A DNA stretch of 64,000 nt from the NCBI GenBank assembly GCA_034766995.1, contig CM068322.1, forward strand, positions 9,948,310 through 10,012,309, given 5' to 3'. Of the stretch, positions 1 through 12,889 are shown one piece after another. Numbering within the stretch: position 1 is the first letter of the stretch; the number at the start of each line of letters is the position of its first letter. The translations under genes and the position numbers were made by a program. This DNA comes from Acanthacorydalis orientalis. Taxonomy: Eukaryota; Arthropoda; Insecta; Megaloptera; Corydalidae. The notes below the pieces were generated by a model, which did no database searches, was not told the origin of the DNA, and saw nothing but the letters and a program-made list of their open reading frames with translations.

Positions 1-194
1 ATCCAGTTGCAATATTTATAACACCAGAAATAAAATAAAATTATAAGGTTCAATGGAAATATTTTAAGTATAATGCAAACAAATATAAATAAATCATATA
101 TGAATTGAATTTCCACTCAGCCAGTTTTGGTAATTATGCTACCAAGAGTATTCCAATATATTAATCGAATTACCTATTAGACCACTTTATAGAA

Positions 195-197
<3 letters not shown>

Positions 198-246
<49 letters not shown>
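198..246. repeat. (TA)n microsatellite
   Basis: Pure TA run. Confidence 0.95.
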
Positions 247-249
<3 letters not shown>

Positions 250-2225
250 TGTATATATAATTATAGATTATGAGATAAATTCACATGTCTACTTCATTTA
301 ACACATTATACATTACATGACAAATTATTCAGTACATATAACATATTATATCAGATATAATATACTATTATGTTATACAAAATTATATATTATATTAGTT
401 TTTGGAGATATGCAGTTCCATATATTATGTTCATTTTTTAACTAAATTATTAATAAATACTGGTAGTGACTATTATAATGAAAATTTTCGTTTCTTCTGG
501 TTTTCTTTTTTTCAAATCAGTATATATATATATATATATATTTCATATAAATTCAAATGAATAAAAATTAATATATTAATTTAATTAAAATTATCAGTAA
601 TAATAATATTTATTTTATATGCTAATATTTTATATACAATATTAATAATATGATAATTTTCAAAAATACTAAAATTACTTAAATAAAAATATCACATCTA
701 CAGTTTTTTTTATTTGCAAATTTTTAGTAGCGATGCTACATTTTTGAAAAATGAGACATAAGCTGGTCATTAAATTGTGTATGATCGGCTCCTGTAGATA
801 TGTGTGGATATATTCTGTTTTCCAACAGTTTACTCTCACTGTTACAAATTTACAACATAACTTTTAATGATCTGATAGAAAGAAACTCATGTTTTTAAAA
901 TACTGTGTTTAAAAATAGACCTAATGATGATCGATTCCTTAAAGAGAATTGTTGTTTAAAAAATGTTCGAAAGATATTTATTTATTTTGATAGATTATTA
1001 ATTTTGATTTAATATTTATGAGATAGTTGAAAAGAAAAAAAATGATAAATTTTTATGTCTTTATGCCTTCTTTCATTTTAAAGATATGCTTAAATTTTAA
1101 AAATCGGTTCTTTGTGCCTTTCAAGAGAAATTATAATTTTAATTTTTAGTATTTTTTATATAAAAACAGCCTCTTTATCAAATGTAATAAAAAGATAATA
1201 TTTTAAAAATTGGATTATTATTTCAAATTTCTTGTCTGTGAATTTATAACAGTATTTTTTTATCATATTTCATTAAGATTACTATACTGTTTTAGAATAA
1301 TGAATTATATTTTATTAGTATTTAGCTTCTTTCATAGTTCTCGTGTTCCTGGTTATGAAAATATGGTAACGTCAAAGATAGCTGATAGCAAAAATATTAC
1401 AAATTGGTATATTTGAACAAAGATATATATGTTTTTATAAGACTTGTACTCATTCCCTCTTTTACTTTTTTTCTGTATTACCGTATAAGTCATTTTCCTT
1501 TCATTATGCAAAATGGTTGACATAAATCACGACTAAAAATTATTAATGTTATTACGATCAGAACTAAGTACAAAAAATGTGTCAAATATCGAAATTAAAT
1601 ATTTATAATTTTTACAAATATAATACATATTTACATTTTTAAACATATTTAAATCATATAATGTTTTGCCAAGTTGAAACCGAGATATTTCTATATTCGA
1701 ATATAAATCATCATATATAATAGAATTAATGAATTTATCCAAAATGATCGTCTAAAACACAAATCATTTTTAAATTCGTTTATATACCCGAGTTTCATAT
1801 TTACTATTTACTACTTATACTGTTTACATATTTTATATATTCATGAATTTAGAATTTTGGATTTTTTATCTTTTATTTTATGTCCAATAGGTCTTTAAAT
1901 AAAAATATTTTATACTTTTTTACAAATATATAACCTTTCTCTATTTTGTGACACATACAATTTTATATATGATTTTCATATATAATAATATATGGAAACA
2001 AAATGAAAAATATTGATAATATAAAAATATTTAACGATATTGTTAAGTAATAATAGCAATTCAGTAATGAGTAATATACTTCTGGCCTTCTTTTTACAGT
2101 TAGATTTACAAACGAATAATTAATTTATATTCTTCCTTGTTTACATTTTTTTAAATATACTAAAAATATTATTAAAAGGTGAGTAACTTAACGAATTATT
2201 AATGACTTATACAATTGAATTTTTT
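247..2225. other. AT-rich noncoding stretch
   Basis: A short (TA)n tract occurs at 521-541. Small frames at 1210 and 1533 are AT-rich chance frames. Nothing else seen. Confidence 0.6.
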
Positions 2226-2278
2226 ACTCGCCTCACAAAAAAAATAATTCACTTCACTCGCCTCATAAAAAAAATAAT
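2226..2278 (+). repeat. Short tandem duplication
   Basis: ACTCGCCTCACAAAAAAAAT is repeated after a 7-base spacer as ACTCGCCTCATAAAAAAAAT, a unit of about 30 bp present twice. Confidence 0.7.
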
Positions 2279-2389
2279 ATTTTTTTTAATAATCGATAAT
2301 TAAATATTTTTGACTATTTCATTTTAATGACGATGACATCGAACCAGTTCTCTCACCATCAAAATGCTAACAAACAGAAACATCTGATC

Positions 2390-2475
2390 GCGCCATAATG
2401 CTCCCAGGATAATGAAATCTTCATCGCAACACGCATCGTTAGCAAGCAAAAATGATGAATCAATTAATAATTATT
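2390..2475 (+). repeat. Hammerhead-like-motif repeat family, partial copy
   Basis: CCAGGATAATGAAATCTTCA, TCGCAACACGCAT and AGCAAGCAAAAATGATGA follow the central part of the family (compare the reverse complement of 55435-55520). A related block, TGACGATGACATCGAACC, lies just upstream at 2328-2345. Terminal inverted repeats are not recognisable. Confidence 0.5.
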
Positions 2476-2724
2476 TTTATCGAGTTTTTTTTATAACTTT
2501 AGCAGTGAGTGAAAAATTTGCTTGTAAAGGTCTTTAAAAAATAGTTGAAGTATAAAAATTTTAACAATGTTTTTATTTTTTAAGTGAAAATATAATTTAA
2601 AAAGTATGTTTTAGCACAAGAATCAACTGTTTAATACATTTGGTGTGTTTTAAACACAACTTAACCATTAAATTTTCTTTAAATGTTCATGTTCTTAGTG
2701 TCTTTTTCAAATGATAATAAAAAT

Positions 2725-2749
2725 TATATGTATATACATACATACATAT

Positions 2750-2799
<50 letters not shown>
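2725..2799. repeat. (TACA)n(TA)n microsatellite
   Basis: TACATACATA units pass into a pure TA run. Confidence 0.93.
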
Positions 2800-2801
<2 letters not shown>

Positions 2802-3364
2802 TTTTTAAGTTATGCTAATATTTGTCATTATAAATACGAAATAAATTGGAGTGTATGAGATTATTTGACTTATATTTTCACATCTATCACAAAACAAAAA
2901 ATATATTATATAATGTAAGTTATTAATTTAATAGCAAAACGTATATTGACAAATAAATACAAAGAATTAACTTTATTATTATATAATATTACTATATGAT
3001 TTTAAAATAATCGCCAAAAAAATTAATTGCTTTTGAATGTAAAAAAATTATTTGATTAATCATTTTATGATTGATAGGAATTGAAAATATGTTTGATTAT
3101 TAAATTTTAAATTATTGTTTTAAATTGATGTATTTTAATAATTAATTTTCAAATTTCTCAACTATCGCGTTATCACCTAGTATTTGTTGAATATAAATAA
3201 CGAACGTATACCATTTTAGTAATTAAATTTATTACAAAAAAAGGTTTCTGATATATATTACTTTTCCCATTTATTTTCGTTAAGAGTGATTTATGGTTGT
3301 TTTACGTTTTTCATATATGACAAATATTGCTGCCATATGTCAGTTCATATTTGATCTAAAAATT

Positions 3365-3600
3365 TTTACGGAGTCACAAAACATGCGAACCGACGAGCGT
3401 CGCGCCGTTAAATGTGACCTATACTACAATTTCATCAATGCCAACTGATCCACTAACATAGCTCACCGACGCTGTTCTACCAGACGACCCCTCCTTTCTA
3501 AAGATTAATTTAACGGGCCGCTGAAGGATGCGGTCTTATGGCGATAGTCGCGCAAATAAGTTATGTTCGATCTTCTGTAAGGAATTCCAGTCGAAATATT
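3365..3600. other. GC/CpG-richer noncoding island
   Basis: CGACGAGCGTCGCGCCG, GACGACCCCTCC and CGGGCCGCTGAAGGATGCGG stand out from the AT background. There is no long open frame, no splice-bounded exon and no recognised element. A conserved regulatory element or an old insertion are both possible. Confidence 0.45.
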
Positions 3601-5183
3601 TGATGTAATTATTTACAAATGACAAAATTATTGCTTCATTTCTGATTCTCGGAAATTATTTCGACCAGTCGACGAAAACAATTATTTCTTATTGAGAATA
3701 TTTGAATAGCGTAAGCAAAAATTCTTATTAAGTATTGAATTTTAGTATTTATTCTCTAATTCTGCCAACTTTGCTTAAAATATAAATTAAAATAAAATTT
3801 TAACATTTTTTAGATTTTTAAAATATTTTAAAATAATTGTAAAATGTTAAATATTCCAACAATTTAACCATTTTCAATTCACTTAAGTTTTGATAAAATA
3901 ATTATTCATTTTTATCTATACTGTAAGGAATCATATTGTCCAATAAATTATTATTTTTTTGTACTCATTTTTAACCATTTTATCAATTATTTATTAAATA
4001 AAAATTATTTCGTGTATAATTTTTGATAATTATTTTTTTTTTGATGAAATGGATATAAGTTTACTCATAATACTGTTGACAAATAATGGAGTTGAAATTT
4101 TATTCTTTTTATTTTTCTTATCTTTAAGTTATTTAATATCTTTAAAAGTATTCACTTCCAAAATTAATACATTTTTGGATCCAGTAAAATACCATTTCTT
4201 GAAGCAATGAAGTCACATTTCTTCTAAAAATTGCTAAAAATCTACTTTGTCATAAAACCAAACTAAGCTTCATCTTCTATGCCGATATACTTTAAAAGAG
4301 ATTTTTGGTTTTTGAATTTATTTAGAAAGAATTTATCAAACTTAACTCGATTACTCTTTCATTTCGCTTAGGATTTCAAAATTATTAGCATTTATTTAGT
4401 GGAATTATTTTTATCAGTATATACCAGAATTTAAAGATTTTTAAGAATAGATGGAATTGTTCCGCAGTTACATTCTGTAATAGGAAAGCCACATATTATC
4501 AAATATAATACTAACAAATATTTAATAATATGACAATTATTTCAAAATGTTAAACTTTGCAGTTTATGAACGAAGGAAGTTTGTCTAAAATTTTATCAAC
4601 ATTCCCTGCAAAATCTTATTTACAAATTATATGCTCTCTTGTGTAAACCTAATTCGATTCAGTCAACCCTGTGATGATTATTATAATTTTACTTTAAAAA
4701 AAATTCATAGGACATAATCTATGGCTAAATTTTGTAGATTATTTCAATTGTAACTTAAGCTTACATTTAAGTACCCATATGTGCACAATTTCACTAGAAT
4801 TCAAATCTAGTAAATTCATTTTAAAATTATAAAAAACATGTGTTTATGTTGTAATATTAATTACATTCAATATGTGAAAAGAATACTATTTTATTTTGCT
4901 ACAATCTTGTACTTTTTTATTCTTTAGAATATACTCAATTAATAACGTATTGAAACAAAACGGACATATTTCTTTATTATTAATTTAAATTATTTTGAAC
5001 ACCTTTGTATTAAAGTCACAACTTATATTCTCTTTTATAAAATTTAATGAACAGAAGTAAAATTTAATTAAAAGTTTGTTCCAATATATTGAACTGTAAT
5101 AACATTGTTACGGAATTGTTATGATCTTTTAAAGTTAGTAATAAAACGAGAGTAACGTATATAAATGTAGAATATATGTATAT

Positions 5184-5187
<4 letters not shown>
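3601..5187. other. AT-rich noncoding stretch
   Basis: No repeat, element or credible frame seen. Confidence 0.6.

Positions 5188-5230
<43 letters not shown>
5188..5230. repeat. (TA)n microsatellite
   Basis: TA run that abuts the mariner at 5231 and supplied its target site. Confidence 0.93.
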
Positions 5231-5234
<4 letters not shown>

Positions 5235-5790
5235 GTTGGTGAAAAAAAAATCTGTATATTACTTTCACAATCATATACATTTTTTTAATTTAAGTGGTTT
5301 TAAATGGCTCAGAACTGTTGAATGACTAACGCCTAACTTTTGTGCAAACTCTCGAATTGTTTTACGTGGTTCTGATTCAACTAATGCCTTCAGTTGGTCG
5401 ATATGAACTGAAGAAGGATGTCGGCGACCTTCTTCATCTTCCAGGCTCTCCTCCCAAACACAACATTTTTGGAACCACCATTGCACCGTACGTTCCTTAA
5501 CAGTACCCACACCAAAAGCATCGTTTAGTTTACGAGCAGTTTCTGCTGCTTCACCGCCTGTTTCGAATTCATGCAAAAAATGCTCTTATTTGCTTCTTCT
5601 TCATCTTTAATTCAATAGCCAAATTTGAACCAAAATTAATAATAAAACAAGAGTCGATGTTAACCGAATATAGACCGAAAAATGCACTTTAAGATGATAT
5701 TAATACCAACACGATGAAATAACATTTTCATTGAAAAAATTTGGATTAGAATTCAGACAACAGACACCGCAACATAAATGCATCTCTTTT
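5231..5790 (-). mobile_element. Deleted mariner, HTH-only family, copy 1
   Basis: The left end reads TTAGGTTGGTGAAAAAAA directly after a (TA)n tract, so the TA target site lies inside the microsatellite. The right inverted repeat near 5766-5790 is eroded (ACCGCAA is still visible). Only the N-terminal DNA-binding part of a mariner transposase remains, on the minus strand; the catalytic two thirds are missing. Subterminal sequence and deletion junction match the copies at 11655, 20411, 24064 and 63863, so this is an amplified deletion derivative and not an independent fragment. Confidence 0.88.
5271..5576 (-). pseudogene. Mariner transposase N-terminal helix-turn-helix domain only (101 aa open frame)
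   Basis: The frame is open for 101 codons and holds the two helix-turn-helix units of mariner transposases: FETGGEAAETARKLNDAFG, then WWFQKC and ESLEDEEGRR, then the second helix unit with REFAQKLGVSHSTVLSHLK. A normal mariner protein is about 340 residues, and after HLK this one runs within a few codons into the 3' end of the element. The likely ancestral start (MKKKQIRAFF) lies just upstream in another frame, so a small frameshift separates it from this frame. All three catalytic acidic residues are absent. If translated, the product could bind mariner ends but could not cut DNA. Confidence 0.82.
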
Positions 5791-6043
5791 GTCTTTTTAG
5801 AACATGTTATCCTATTAATATTATCGTATATTTTTTTATTCAAATTTTTCATTATAATATATCACATATTTGCTGTTGCTATCAAATATAAGTTATGTCT
5901 TTTTTTTGTACAATGGTATTTTATCCATTTTTTTCTATATCGATTATTTATATGTATATTCAATTTTAAGTATTTATCCCTCTATTTTTTTAAAAAAAAT
6001 TTCATAACTTACCGTTTGTTTGGAAAAGAAATAGATAGAAATA

Positions 6044-6045
<2 letters not shown>

Positions 6046-6108
<63 letters not shown>
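6046..6108. repeat. (TA)n microsatellite
   Basis: TA run with one TG interruption. The 128-codon frame ending here (5731-6117) is an artefact of it. Confidence 0.93.
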
Positions 6109-7911
6109 GTAAATTGAACATTCAATTCACTTAATCGTAGATAAACTTAATTTAATATGAACCGACTTCTCTTTGATAAAGATTGTTCATTGAATAATTA
6201 GTACGTATCTCAACGTATTATTAATTGAACAATAGCTCTTTTTCTTCGTTCTTGAACAGTTAAAGCGGTTTATCTACACAATAGAAATATATCGTATTGA
6301 TTCACTTGGTGGACTGACCATAAGGAGCTTATTTTCTTATACTATAGAGACGTAAACACATGAAAAATTAATTTCTGCGTATATAAGACTGTATATATAT
6401 ATATATATATAAAGAGAGGGAAAAGTAAAGAGAAGGATAGATAGTACAAGCGATTGACATATAAATAGATGAATACATAGAGAGGAAAATAAACAGTAAA
6501 TACTGAACCTAATGAAAATAATTATTTACTTTCCATACTTAAATCACAACAGTTATTTACATAACTAACTTTATTATTCCATAACATGAACTAAATATGT
6601 TCTCGCATTAAAAAAAAATACAATTAATGAAAAGAAAGAAATATAAATTTTAATATACAAACTCCGATTTTTCGGTTGCAAATATAATGAATTTTTCACA
6701 AAAAAAAACTTTTCATAAAGTAAATAATATTTATATACACACACGCATATAAGTATATAAATTTAATTAAGCTCTAATTAGAGGTACCGAGAAATATAAT
6801 TTTCTGGAAAAATAAGAATAAATTTAGTAACAAATAACAATAATATACAAACAAATTTATTTAAAATTATCATTGCATTGTGTCATGATTTATAAATAAT
6901 AACATCACTTTTAATCAATAATAATTATTGAGCCTTTTCATCAGAAAATATTTTTATGGATTTTTGTGATGTAAAAATAATTTGTGGAAATCGATTTTTA
7001 AAACTATTACTGTAGGTTTTATTCATTCTATTATTATCATGAAACAAATACAAATTGAACTGAGTTTTCAGTTTTTTCAGTTATGTATTTATAGATTTTA
7101 TGTAAAACGATATCAAACTACATAATTTTCAATTATTATTCTAGTAGAGATCTCGAACTATGTTTAATACTTATTTATCAAACAATGTTAAAAATACTGA
7201 AGTCAAGATCATGAATAACTTGATTAATAAATAATTAATTTAAAAATATTTATTAAAAGATAATAATTCTATCAATTTTTTAATACTTGTTTGAAATTAA
7301 TTATTCCAAATTTCAGTGTAATCAGTACAACTTATATTTATTTACGTATATATATTTAAATAAGTATAATGATTTTTATTATGGAAATTCATTTCATGAT
7401 TGAAACTTTCAGGTTTATATTTTTCGGTCAAATTATTCAAATTTGAAATGTAAATTTACTGTTTTTTAATTGCAGCAAAACTTTCCATCGTTCGTCCCTC
7501 ATTTACTTTAGTACTTATTTTTATTTATTCCTAACTCATTCAACAAGGCTTTTAAGCTGTTTTTGATGAAATTCACGGGAGATAAAATATATTCACAAGT
7601 GTTTCTTTAATCAAAATGGCAACAAACTTATTTACATCTATTTGCTTACATAAGTGCATTGGCTGGTAAGAAAAGTTATTTGATGTTTAATTTATCAGCA
7701 TAAAAAAGATAAAGTATATATTATTGAATCAAGCTTCATATTTGTCAATTTTATAAATCTGTAAAAGAGCAATTTCTTGTATATTCATTTTCAATAGTTA
7801 TTTTTTCATATACTGTAGAAGTGAAGTATATTTTTAATTAAAATATTCCTATTGTTTCTATTTTTCTTTTGTGTTTAGTATAAGGAATTATACTAAACAT
7901 TAAATTTTTAG
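6109..7911. other. AT-rich noncoding stretch
   Basis: Holds one short TA run at 6392-6410. Nothing else recognised. Confidence 0.6.
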
Positions 7912-7947
7912 TATATATATATGTATATATATATATATATATATATA
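7912..7947. repeat. (TA)n microsatellite
   Basis: TA run with one TG interruption. Confidence 0.9.
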
Positions 7948-8215
7948 ATATGTAGATAGATTTTATAATGAAAACATGGTATTAATTTTTAAGGTTCTAG
8001 AGATAATATATGTTACGAGATATAAAATAAAGAAATAATTTTTAAATTTCTTTTCTTTCTGAAACATAAGTTCAGTCTATTTTTATTAAAAATAGATATA
8101 GTAAATAAAAATTACTAATATCAAATATAAATTCTTCCTTCTTTCCAATTAATATATACAGTAAGCACAAAATATAGTTTAGGTTTTGCCTATTTCATTT
8201 AGAATGAAAAATACT

Positions 8216-8218
<3 letters not shown>

Positions 8219-8262
<44 letters not shown>

Positions 8263-8268
8263 CATATA
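8219..8268. repeat. (TA)n(CATA)n microsatellite
   Basis: TA run adjoining the hairpin cluster at 8285. Confidence 0.92.
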
Positions 8269-8284
8269 AATCAATTGTGAAGTA

Positions 8285-8560
8285 TTCTTCTATATCCCTC
8301 ATAATCCTCATCCTTATATCTTCCGTATGAAGTTTTAAATATTCTTTATACAATCCATATAAGGATCAGAATCCTTCTATGGGTATCTCATATATAGCTA
8401 TTAATCTTATAAGGCATATAAAGTGACTTCTACATGATCATTGTACGGTAAAGAAGATCACATATATGGATGAGAGGAACCCTTACCTTCACCTTATAAA
8501 AACCATATATGGTTTGTGTAAGGTGAATTTATATGTTCCTTATACGGTTTATATAAGGCC
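8285..8560. repeat. Cluster of short hairpins built from related CCTTATA / CCATATA words
   Basis: At least three hairpins occur within 210 bp: 8355-8366 with 8371-8382 (11 of 12 pair, loop of 4), 8490-8506 with 8509-8525 (15 of 17 pair, loop of 2), and 8538-8544 with 8552-8558 (7 of 7, loop of 7). The words CCTTATA, CCATATA and TATAAGG recur throughout. A (TA)n tract adjoins on the left. It is not a simple tandem repeat and I recognise no element. Confidence 0.6.
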
Positions 8561-9069
8561 GTTGCTTACTAGTGACATTTATATTATTATTTCTTGAATA
8601 TTTATATACTATTTAAACTATAAATAATCGTTAATAAAATTAAATAATAAGTTAAAGAATAATTAATCTTCAATTAAAATTATTTATTTTTAATTTTCTT
8701 GTCGTAAGATTAGGAAAACTTAGCTATAAGAGATTATCTCGAAAAAAATGCACACACTGACACTATTTAAACTTATAACCTATAGGTGTAAATATGATGT
8801 TAATATTTTTCAAATAGCTCTATTAAATCTATTCGTACTGAATAGTTAATATAAAATAATATAAGAGAAATAATAAATTTAGGTTAAATATTCTTTTCGA
8901 ATAATTAAGAAAACCAAACTGATTTCTTACTACATAACATATGGCCAGATGTAAAAGTTTACATGTAACTGAGATTTCATAATCCAATTTTCATAGCTGC
9001 TTCATTAAAATCTGTATCAAAAACGTAACCTATAAAACGTTAAACACTATTGACAGTTTAATACCTACA

Positions 9070-9310
9070 GATAGTAAGTTGCGGTTCGAAAAGGTTCATC
9101 GCTGTTCTACGTAGCTCTTCTCTGCCACCATTAAAACTCATACCCTTACCACTATATACGTCCGCTTAAGCTCTCATCAATCTTTATGGCTGACTGGCTT
9201 TATATGACGGTAATTACGGGATTAACCGACGAAATGGGCTATTTTTACGTCCACTCGCATTACGAAACGTGTGTGAAGTTATGGCTGCAAAGTGGTTTTG
9301 ACAATTAACT
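9070..9310. other. GC-richer noncoding island
   Basis: A stretch of mixed composition (e.g. GGTAATTACGGGATTAACCG, ACGTCCACTCGCATTACG) lies in AT-rich DNA. It contains TAATTACGG and GGGATTA words like homeodomain sites, but such short matches are weak. No coding signal. Confidence 0.4.
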
Positions 9311-9602
9311 CTTTTATGATTTCAGTGACACAGTGTGACAGAAAATGAAATATGAGATCTTTTTTGTATGTATTCCAAGACAGATTGCATTCTACACACC
9401 TCTGACAGTTTTATGAAATTTTTACATGTACAGATATGTATGTTGGATTGTTCCTGACATTATTTATGTTCTCAATCCGTTTGTAAATAATATAAAATGT
9501 AACACTTTAAATACCAATAAACAAAATTCTGCAATTACATGTTTGAAACGACATCGGCTTTTAAAGACTTAAAAATTTATAACGGATAATTAAATTAATA
9601 TA

Positions 9603-9809
9603 GAGTGATTCAACTTAGGCTTCCACACGAAAGTAATAACAAAAAACACAAAAATTAAAAAAAAATATGTTACCTCCATTGAGTATTTTAGTTCAATTTT
9701 ATTTTAGTATTGAATTAAAGTAAAATACTAAATAAAAAGTAATATGACTTTTATTAACCTCTGCGCCCCCTTTTAATTCTTCCATGTAGAAGTCTAAATT
9801 GAATCACCC
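9603..9809. mobile_element. 207-bp MITE, Tc1/mariner type, TA target site
   Basis: The left end GAGTGATTCAACTTAGGC and the reverse complement of the right end GGGTGATTCAATTTAGAC pair over about 30 bp, flanked by TA on both sides (9601-9602 and 9810-9811). The centre contains a further inverted repeat around 9683-9731 (GTATTTTAGTTCAATT against ATTGAATTAAAGTAAAATAC). There is no open frame. The ends differ from the TTAGGTTGG mariners in the window, so this is a separate family. Confidence 0.78.
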
Positions 9810-9810
9810 T

Positions 9811-11654
9811 ATATATACATATATACACTAAATCAATATATATTAAGTTCTATTTCCAAAAAAATATAACATATAAAATATGAATTTTATTCTTTTTTAT
9901 ATTATTTTTAAAGAACAAATTATAAAATGTATTATAGATATAAAAGATTTTTATTTATTGTTTCAAAAATTACATTATATAGATAGATAACCGTCAGTAC
10001 TATTAAAAGTTCATTAAAAAAATAAATTATATTTTTAAATATTATCACAAATATAATTATTTATAATAACTACCATAACCTTAATTATGCGCAACAAATC
10101 ATTTTAAAATTAAATAATTTACAAAAAAGTACTAATATTGAATATGAAATTCACCAATATTGAACATTAAAATATGAAAATTTATTAATTAAAATTATCT
10201 CAAATAACGGTTACTAATGAACAATCGTGTTTATTTTTATGTTGTCTTACATTATTAAAAATTGTAATCATGCAAAACTACATCTCTTGTTGAACAGGCA
10301 TTATAATATTGACCATTGAATTTCACAACTTAAATTCAGCTTAATTCAAGGATTATATATATATATATATATATAAATATATGTAAATTTGATTCATTTT
10401 TAGGATTTTTAATAGAATTAGATCTTATATCTAAACAACAATGTTCTAGCGCTCTTTCTAAATGAAGGTGTTTTATATAGTCTAATCTTGCTCTAAGATG
10501 GTTGATCTCAAATAAATCATAATTTTTATAGCATATTAACTAGAAAATATAGCACATAGATTCAGTACGTGAATACGAAAAAAAATTCAATTATTACACA
10601 GTCTAATATTAAAACATTCTTTTTTTATAAACTTACTAGATTTTATCTGTATTGGATGAATCATTTTTATAGAAGAGTAACGACATGATTTGAAATGAAA
10701 ATATGTTATTAATGTGAAAAATTCCATTGGAACTTTATCAGCGGGTGTAAATCATGAATACTAAACCATAATATTCGAAGTGAAACTATATCATCTCGTT
10801 CTTATTTTCTGCTTAAGAAGTTCCTAGTTGAGGTTTTACAGAGAAAAAATATCAATCATTTTTTCACCCGTTTAATAATTTATTGTAGTATTTATTTTAA
10901 GAAATGAAATCATAATAATTTCAAAGCAGAAGTAAATCGAATTAACAAATTAAAAATGTGAGAATATGCATCTATTTTATTTAAATTATCTGAATTCATC
11001 ACCAATGAAATTTGACAACCAAATAACAATTCAGAAAAATGGCGTTTAATGTTCTTCCTGCTGATAAAAGTGTATTTCTGTTTACTAATAACTATCTATT
11101 TTATAATTAGGCTTTTTGTAATTTCTTGTCACATTAAAAGAGCATAAGATGAAATAACTAATATTAAAAAACTTGTCCAGCGTTATATATGTATTAATTG
11201 TACAAATTAATTCAGTGCCTTCGTTATAGAAAATTAATATTTACTGAAAAATGGAATATATTTCAATCCTCAAAATATCACTATTTATTTTATATAACTT
11301 TGTTTCATCTATCGGGTAACTGACAAAAATTCTTTGCCAAAAAAAGATGGTGGTTTTTAATCCGATAAATTGCCAATGCATTTTCGAACCTCTACTACGG
11401 TTTATGCATTTTTTGGATATTTTATGTGTCATAACACCTTTTCCCAAAGCTAAACAAATCATTTCTGCAGCTTTTGCAGCATTTTTTTAACTAGAATGAG
11501 AAAAGTATGCAATGCCTAATGTACTGCTTTTCCGGATACAATCGTGTTTAATATAGTTTTGTGTGATTGCGCCAACTGCTTCACCAAGATATATAATGTT
11601 TTTAAATGTTAAAGTTAACACTTCAAAATCTTAAAACGACGAAAAAATAATTTA
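9811..11654. other. AT-rich noncoding stretch
   Basis: A TA run at 10353-10383 and a chance frame at 11241-11462. No element recognised. Confidence 0.55.
10353..10383. repeat. (TA)n microsatellite
   Basis: Short TA run. Confidence 0.88.
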
Positions 11655-12213
11655 TTAGGTTCGTAGAAAAGTAATTGAAATTCATGACCTTCATATTCAT
11701 ATACATTTTTTCTCAGCTAGCTGTTTTAAGTTGTCCATAATTGTTGAATGACTAACGCCTAACTTTTGTGCAAGCTTTTGAATTGTTGTGAGTGGTTCTG
11801 ATTCAACTAACACCTTCAGTTGGTCCATATGAACTGAAGAAGAACACTCGTGACCTTCTTCATCTTCAAAACGCTCGTCCTTAGCACGAAATTTTTGGAA
11901 TCACCATTGCACCTACGTTTCTTAACAGTACCCAGATCGAAAGCATCGTTTAGTTTACGAGCAGTTTCTGTTGCATTACCACCCGATTTGAACCCATACA
12001 AAAATGCTTTTAGTAGCTGTTTTTCCATTTTTAATACAATAACCCAATTTGAAGCAAAATTAATAATAAGACTAAAGTCGATATTACCAAAATACAGACC
12101 AAAAAATGTACTTTAAAATGGTATAACATGAACATGATGAAATAACACTTTCATTGAAAAATAAAGTTAGAATTCAGAAAACAAAAACCGCAATTATTTT
12201 CCTATCAAATTAA
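11655..12213 (-). mobile_element. Deleted mariner, HTH-only family, copy 2
   Basis: Both ends are present: TTAGGTTCGTAGAAAAGTAA at the left, and ATTTTCCTATCAAATTAA, its imperfect reverse complement, at the right. TA dinucleotides flank the element on both sides, giving 559 bp. The minus-strand HTH frame is recognisable (RKLNDAFDLGTVKKR) but broken by frameshifts around 11880-11930. The open frames of 70 and 88 codons on the two strands here are fragments and shadows of it. Confidence 0.88.
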
Positions 12214-12512
12214 TAATTTAAAACAGAATTATGATTGATTTAATTAAAAGGTACCAAATTAATTTGTACACCATATACAAAGGGGCAGAGTAAGGTAAAT
12301 AGTAAACATTTTATTGCCAGTTAGTTTAATAAAACAGTTATAGAAATTTTGTCAAAAGTAGTTAAATGCGGTACGAAATTTTAAAATAAAATTTGTATAC
12401 GAAAACCGTATTTCTGTAGTTTTGAATGTCCTTGTTTTTTGAGATACTAACCAAACGTAAGAACATATATTCCATTTTATTTTATATAATTTTAACGTAC
12501 AAGTGTAGTATT

Positions 12513-12519
<7 letters not shown>

Positions 12520-12585
<66 letters not shown>
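12520..12585. repeat. (TA)n microsatellite
   Basis: Pure TA run. Confidence 0.95.
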
Positions 12586-12589
<4 letters not shown>

Positions 12590-12889
12590 CATTTCTATCC
12601 TACTTCTGAACTATTTATTGAGAACTTATAAATGTTTGTATTTCACTTATGAGTAAATGTAGGAGCTTTAGTATACGTCTGCAAAAGCATTACTTTCTGC
12701 GTCTTGAACAAATAATATTCCTCAAATACTTAATATTTTTAATACATCTATGTAATACCAGTAAAAATTTTAAACACCTATAATATATTTAATCCTTAAT
12801 GATACTCATTGCTTATTTCCTATTACAATGTACGTTCAATTGTACTGGCACTATTTCTTAACATGTATATATGTATATGTATATATATA

